From contig DATHSN010000051.1 of assembly GCA_035464115.1 (NCBI GenBank), forward strand, positions 1-10,485: DNA of 10,485 nt, read 5' to 3'. Positions within the stretch are counted from its first letter, which is position 1; every line of letters begins with the position of its first letter. Position numbers and translations under genes: made by a program. This document shows positions 5,850 through 10,485 of the stretch, piece after piece. Source of the DNA: DATHSN01 sp035464115 (GTDB lineage: Bacteria > Actinomycetota > Acidimicrobiia > Acidimicrobiales > SKKL01). The notes under the pieces are model-generated. The model was not told the origin of the DNA. It saw only the letters and a program-made list of their open reading frames with translations, and ran no database searches.

Positions 5850-7427
5850 ATGCCCCCCACCCGAGCCCCCCGCCGTCTCCTCGCGGCTCTCGCCCTCGTC
5901 GCCCTCGTCGCGGCGGGGTGCGGTGACGACGACGACGCAGCCGCCCCGACCACCACCGCCGCGGCCGGCACCACCACCAGCGCGGCCGACGACGGCGGCG
6001 ACGGCGACGGCGGCAGCGACGGCGGCAGCGACGGGTCCGGTGACGACGCCGACGACGGGCTGGTCCTCGAGATCGAGTGGTCCGACTCGGCGTTCGCGCA
6101 AGAGGGACGCCTCGAGGTGCCCCTCGACCACGACGACCCGGGCGGCGACACCATCGAGCTCGCCCTGCTGCGCGTGCCAGCCGACGACCCCGACAACCGC
6201 ATCGGGTCGCTGCTCGTGAACCCGGGTGGCCCCGGGGCGTCGGGCATCGAGCTGGCCGCGGCGGCGCCGTTCTTCTTCGGCGACGACGTCCTCGCCCGCT
6301 TCGACATCATCGGCTGGGATCCCCGCGGCGTCGGCGCCAGCACGGCGGTCACCTGCGGCGACGGCGCGTTCTTCGACGAGTTCACCGCCGCCGACCCGGT
6401 GCCCGACACCCCGGAGGAAGAGGCCGAGGTCGAGGCGCTCGCCGACCAGTTCGTGGCCAACTGCGTGGCCGAGAGCGCCGAGCTGCTGCCGCACGTGTCC
6501 ACCGTCGACTCGGCGCGCGACATGGACCTGATCCGCCGGGCGCTCGGCGAAGAGCAGATCAGCTACCTCGGCTTCTCCTACGGCACCCTGCTCGGCGCCA
6601 CCTACGCCGACCTGTACCCCGAGCGGGTGCGGGCGTTCGTGCTCGACGGTGCCTACTCGCGCAGCCTCACCTCGGCCGAGCTCACCGAGGAGCAGGCCAT
6701 CGGCTTCGAGGGCACGCTCGACGCGTTCCTGGCCAGCTGCGAGAGCTCGGGGTGCAGCTACGCCGCCGGCGACGACCCCGGCGCGGTGCTCGACGAGCTG
6801 GTCGCGGAGATCGACAACCGGCCCCTGCCCACCGACGATCCCGACCGTCCGCTCACCATCGGGCTGGCGATCACGGGCATGGTCCTCACCCTCTACGACG
6901 ACTCCAGCTGGGGGATGCTCGACGCCGCGCTGGCCGAGGCCCGGTTCAGCAAGGAGGGGTCGCAGCTGCTGCGCCTGTCCGACCTCTACAACGACCGGGC
7001 GCCCGACGGCACCTACGACAACTCCACGGCGGCGTTCGTCGCCATCGGCTGCGCCGATTCGGCGCCGCTGTCGCCCGCCGAGCTCGACGCCATCGCCCAG
7101 CGGCTCGAGGAGACGGCGCCGCGCTTCGGCCCGTTCTTCACGTCGGGCGACTCGTGCGCCGACTGGCCGATCGAGCCGGTCGACGACACCCGTCCGTTCC
7201 GGGCCGCCGGCGCCGCCCCGATCCTCGTCATCGCCACCACGGGCGATCCCGCCACCCCCTACGACTGGGGGGTGCGCCTCGCCGACGAGCTCGAGTCGGG
7301 GGTGCTGCTCACCAACGTGGGCGACATCCACACCGCCTACGGCAGCAGCGGCCCGTGCGTCGACGACATCGTCGACGCCTACCTCGTCGACCTCGTGGTG
7401 CCCGCCGACGGCATCCGCTGCGAGTAG
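5850..7427 (+). CDS. Secreted lipoprotein alpha/beta hydrolase, S33/TAP-like peptidase family
   Basis: 525 residues. Residues 1-24 are a lipoprotein signal: twin Arg at 8-9, a Leu/Ala/Val core, then 'LVAAGC' with lipidated C24. An acidic, Gly/Ser/Thr-rich low-complexity tether follows (25-70). The catalytic domain contains NPGGPGASG (124-132, oxyanion region), 'FDIIGWDPRGVGAS' (151-164), nucleophile elbow GFSYGT with S243 (241-246), D466 in 'ATTGDPATP' and H494 in 'GDIHTAYG', a complete triad. The region from about 430 on matches the TAP-like C-terminal domain; Cys pairs (e.g. C297/C302, C503/C524) fit an extracellular protein. Relatives are Streptomyces tripeptidyl aminopeptidases (SlpD/SlpE) and mycobacterial CaeA-type esterases, so peptide or ester hydrolysis outside the membrane is likely. 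ATG 5850 is chosen because it begins the signal peptide; GGAG at 5842-5845 is close but usable. The long upstream open frame is an antisense shadow of the protease gene. Confidence 0.93.
   Translation: MPPTRAPRRLLAALALVALVAAGCGDDDDAAAPTTTAAAGTTTSAADDGGDGDGGSDGGSDGSGDDADDGLVLEIEWSDSAFAQEGRLEVPLDHDDPGGDTIELALLRVPADDPDNRIGSLLVNPGGPGASGIELAAAAPFFFGDDVLARFDIIGWDPRGVGASTAVTCGDGAFFDEFTAADPVPDTPEEEAEVEALADQFVANCVAESAELLPHVSTVDSARDMDLIRRALGEEQISYLGFSYGTLLGATYADLYPERVRAFVLDGAYSRSLTSAELTEEQAIGFEGTLDAFLASCESSGCSYAAGDDPGAVLDELVAEIDNRPLPTDDPDRPLTIGLAITGMVLTLYDDSSWGMLDAALAEARFSKEGSQLLRLSDLYNDRAPDGTYDNSTAAFVAIGCADSAPLSPAELDAIAQRLEETAPRFGPFFTSGDSCADWPIEPVDDTRPFRAAGAAPILVIATTGDPATPYDWGVRLADELESGVLLTNVGDIHTAYGSSGPCVDDIVDAYLVDLVVPADGIRCE
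6009..6032 (+). repeat. Two 12-base repeats coding the Gly/Ser/Asp tether
   Basis: GGCGGCAGCGAC occurs twice in tandem (6009-6020 and 6021-6032), each encoding Gly-Gly-Ser-Asp, within the low-complexity tether after the lipidated cysteine. It is probably length-variable by slippage without affecting the enzyme domain. Confidence 0.8.
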
Positions 7428-7434
7428 GGCGCGG

Positions 7435-7461
7435 CGAACCGGCGCGGCTCAGGCCGGTTCG
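7435..7461. terminator. Bidirectional hairpin terminator between convergent genes
   Basis: CGAACCGGC (7435-7443) and GCCGGTTCG (7453-7461) form a perfect 9-bp stem with a 9-base loop. It starts 8 bases after the lipoprotein gene's TAG and overlaps the last codons and TGA (7449-7451) of the DUF3097 gene, so it can serve both convergent transcripts. There is no strong T-tract. Confidence 0.65.
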
Positions 7462-8270
7462 GTCACGAAGTCGATGAGGCGCTCCACCGCGCCGACCAGC
7501 GTGGGGTCGAGGTCGCGCCAGTCGGTCACCCCGGCGAGGATCTGGCGCCACAGCCGACCCGGGTCGTCGACGCCGACGTGGCGGCAGACGCCCTCCTTCC
7601 ACGGCTGGCCCTTGGGGATGTCGGGCCAGGCGTCGAGCCCGATGATCGACGGGCGGACCGCGGCCCACACGTCGACGAACGGGTGGCCGGTGACCAAGAC
7701 GTCGGGGTGGTCGACGGCCTCCGCGGCGCGCTGCTCCTTGGAGCCCTCGACCAGGTGGTCGAGCAGGATGCCGAGGCGGCGACCGGGGCGGGGCCCGAAG
7801 CCCCGGATCACCGACGTGAGGTCGTCCATGCCGTCGAGCCGCTCGACCACGACGCCCTCGACCCGCAGGTCGTCGCCCCACACCCGCTCGACGAGCTCGG
7901 CGTCGTGGACCCCCTCGACGAGGATGCGGCTGGCCCGAGCGATGCGCGCCGGCGCGTCGGGCACGGCCACCGAGCCCGACGCCGTGCGCGCCGGCGGGGC
8001 GTGGGCCGGGGTGGCCGGGGGCGCGATGAGCGTGCAGGGGCGGCCCTCGAGGGCGTACATCCCCTCGCCCAACCGGAAGCGGTGGTCGCGGCCGTGGCGA
8101 TCGCGCAGCGTCACGGTGACCCCGTCGAGGGCGAGGACGGCGCCGGTGGTGCCCGACGGCCGGTGCTCGACGACCAGCCCGGGGCGGGCCGACACGCGGG
8201 GATAGGCCGTGCGGCGGCCGCGTCGGCCCTCGGGGTCGAGCGGCTCGGGGCGGAGGCGCGGCGTCGACAT
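7449..8270 (-). CDS. DUF3097 family protein
   Basis: 273 residues, close to the usual family length. DUF3097 is widespread in Actinomycetota and has no established function. The family core is clear from residue 113: 'SRILVEGVHDAELVERVWGD' (114-133), 'RRLGILLDHLVEGSKEQR' (164-181), 'VTGHPFVDVWAAVRP' (193-207), 'IPKGQPWKEGVCRHVG' (218-233) and a terminal 'LIDFVT'. The segment ILVEG-x2-DA, with E119 and D123 followed later by D171, resembles the start of a Toprim nucleotidyl-transfer/nuclease domain; this is my inference. Residues 30-85 look like a small beta-barrel, and 85-112 an Ala/Pro linker. ATG 8270 has no Shine-Dalgarno, but TACTGT ends 7 bases upstream, predicting a leaderless mRNA. The gene lies 31 bases downstream of the SGNH hydrolase on the same strand, but has its own candidate promoter. 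It is soluble, with no signal peptide. Confidence 0.88.
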   Translation of the reverse strand: MSTPRLRPEPLDPEGRRGRRTAYPRVSARPGLVVEHRPSGTTGAVLALDGVTVTLRDRHGRDHRFRLGEGMYALEGRPCTLIAPPATPAHAPPARTASGSVAVPDAPARIARASRILVEGVHDAELVERVWGDDLRVEGVVVERLDGMDDLTSVIRGFGPRPGRRLGILLDHLVEGSKEQRAAEAVDHPDVLVTGHPFVDVWAAVRPSIIGLDAWPDIPKGQPWKEGVCRHVGVDDPGRLWRQILAGVTDWRDLDPTLVGAVERLIDFVTEPA

Positions 8271-8277
8271 CGCGCCG

Positions 8278-8305
8278 ACAGTAGCCAGCGCCGCATGGTG
8301 GTCAG
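8278..8305 (-). promoter_or_regulatory. Candidate promoter of the DUF3097 gene, leaderless
   Basis: On the minus strand CTGACC (8300-8305; TGAC shared with TTGACA), a 16-base spacer and TACTGT (8278-8283) are followed by 7 bases and ATG 8270. The -35 overlaps the TGA stop of the SGNH hydrolase gene (8302-8304). It is the best-formed promoter in the window. Confidence 0.5.
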
Positions 8306-8988
8306 GCGGTGCCGGCGCGGGGGTCGGGGAGCTGGAGCACGGTCGCGAACGCCGCGGTCCAGTCGGCGTAGCCGCGGGTGCTCGGGTGGAAGCCGTCGGA
8401 GGCGAGCTTGCCCCGGCCGGGGCGGATGGTGCGGTTCACGTCGGCCACCGCCACCCCGTGGTCGTCGGCCAGGCGCAGCAGGTGGCGGTTGAGCAGCCGC
8501 GACCGCGCCGCCAGCGCCCCCTCGGGCACGGTGGCGATCACCGCCGGGGCCGGCAGGCGGGGCACGAGCCGGCGCAGGTCGTCGCGGGCGGGACCGATGC
8601 GCAGCCCCCAGAACACGTCGTTGGTGCCGACGGCGCACGCCACCAGGTCGGGTCGACGCGGTGCCGCCTCGAGGGCGGCGAGCTGCCGGTCGACGACGTC
8701 GGCCACCTTGGCGCCCGAGCGCGACCAGTTGGCCACCACCCACTCGGTGCCGTCACGGGCGGTCAGCAGCGCGCGCAGCTGACCGGCCCACCCCCGGGTG
8801 TGGTGATCGGCGCCGACCCCCTGGCCGGTCGAGTCACCGAGGACCGCGAGCAGGGGCGCGTCGCTGCGGAACAGCGCCGCCTCGGTGGCCTCCGTCCAGG
8901 CCGTGGCGTAGGGCTCCACCTGATCGGTGACGGCGCGGATCCCCGGGACGACCGCCGAGAGCACGCGGAGGGGCGAGGGAGCTGGCAC
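8302..8988 (-). CDS. SGNH/GDSL-family hydrolase
   Basis: 228 residues, normal for a single-domain SGNH esterase/lipase-type hydrolase. All four blocks are present: block I 'AVLGDSTGQGVG' with nucleophile S53 (GDS 51-53), block II 'WSRSGAKV' with G92, block III GTND with N123 (121-124), and block V D198-G-F-H201 ('SDGFHPSTRGYADW'). Members remove acyl or acetyl groups from lipids, glycans or thioesters; the substrate is not predictable here. No signal peptide is evident, so a cytosolic location is likely. The start is placed at GTG 8988 because the residues just downstream ('VLSAVVPGIRAV') look like family N-terminal helix and no better start exists. There is no Shine-Dalgarno; CACACT ends 6 bases upstream as a weak -10 for a leaderless mRNA. 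It is divergent from the ABC-F gene and 31 bases upstream of the DUF3097 gene. Confidence 0.92.
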   Translation of the reverse strand: MPAPSPLRVLSAVVPGIRAVTDQVEPYATAWTEATEAALFRSDAPLLAVLGDSTGQGVGADHHTRGWAGQLRALLTARDGTEWVVANWSRSGAKVADVVDRQLAALEAAPRRPDLVACAVGTNDVFWGLRIGPARDDLRRLVPRLPAPAVIATVPEGALAARSRLLNRHLLRLADDHGVAVADVNRTIRPGRGKLASDGFHPSTRGYADWTAAFATVLQLPDPRAGTA

Positions 8989-8994
8989 CCCACG

Positions 8995-9000
8995 AGTGTG
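8995..9000 (-). promoter_or_regulatory. Weak candidate -10 box of the SGNH hydrolase gene (CACACT)
   Basis: CACACT keeps A2 and T6 of TAnnnT but not T1. It ends 6 bases before GTG 8988, the same geometry as the other leaderless candidates. Support is positional only. Confidence 0.25.
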
Positions 9001-9087
9001 GTGGCCCGGCCGGCGGTTCCCACACCCGACCCCGAGCTGGGGCTCGTGAGACGGCGGGTCCCGGACCGGGCGGCGCAGCCGTCGCCG

Positions 9088-9093
9088 TACGCT
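9088..9093 (+). promoter_or_regulatory. Candidate -10 box of the ABC-F gene (TACGCT), leaderless
   Basis: TACGCT in the context GCCGTACGCTG ends 6 bases before GTG 9100, so transcription would start at the first base of the start codon. No Shine-Dalgarno separates them, apart from the GGGG run touching the GTG. No clear -35 is seen. Confidence 0.5.
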
Positions 9094-9099
9094 GCCGGG

Positions 9100-10485
<1,386 letters not shown>

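Overview
The window is very GC-rich, with GTG starts and strong G/C third-position bias. Several genes are typical of Actinomycetota: a mycothiol-dependent maleylpyruvate isomerase-family protein, a DUF3097 protein and a TAP-like secreted hydrolase. The overall look suggests Acidimicrobiia, but that rank is an inference. I see no tRNA, rRNA, CRISPR array, transposase, integrase or phage gene. Coding density is high and no gene-free stretch exceeds about 165 bases. This reads as an ordinary chromosomal segment, not an island.

Layout. Bases 1-1762 (minus strand) hold a cytochrome P450 followed by a maleylpyruvate isomerase/DinB-like protein that runs off the left edge, probably one operon. Bases 1852-3497 (minus) hold a crotonase-family protein whose stop overlaps the start of an alpha/beta hydrolase, so the two are probably translationally coupled. 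Two inverted repeats separate this pair from the P450 promoter. Bases 3660-4469 (plus) hold a DNA-binding protein with a C-terminal MbcA/ParS/Xre antitoxin (DUF2384)-like domain and no adjacent RES toxin. Its 3' end carries a 9-base tandem repeat. Bases 4557-5696 (minus) encode a membrane site-2 protease (M50) with a CBS region. Bases 5850-7427 (plus) encode an S33/TAP-like secreted lipoprotein hydrolase, convergent across a clear hairpin with a DUF3097 protein (7449-8270, minus). Upstream of that lie an SGNH hydrolase (8302-8988, minus) and, divergently, an ABC-F ATPase (9100 to the right edge, plus).

How they fit together. The P450, crotonase and alpha/beta hydrolase could act in oxidative breakdown or modification of a lipid or terpenoid-like compound, but no substrate can be read from the sequence. 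The other genes look like independent housekeeping or envelope genes. The most coherent non-coding signal is a TA(C/G)NNT -10 box ahead of seven of the eight transcription units. At three genes with no Shine-Dalgarno sequence the box sits only 6-7 bases before the start codon, which predicts leaderless mRNAs; a fourth gene has a weaker version. The most unusual protein is the orphan DUF2384-like regulator. I found no convincing new multi-gene system.
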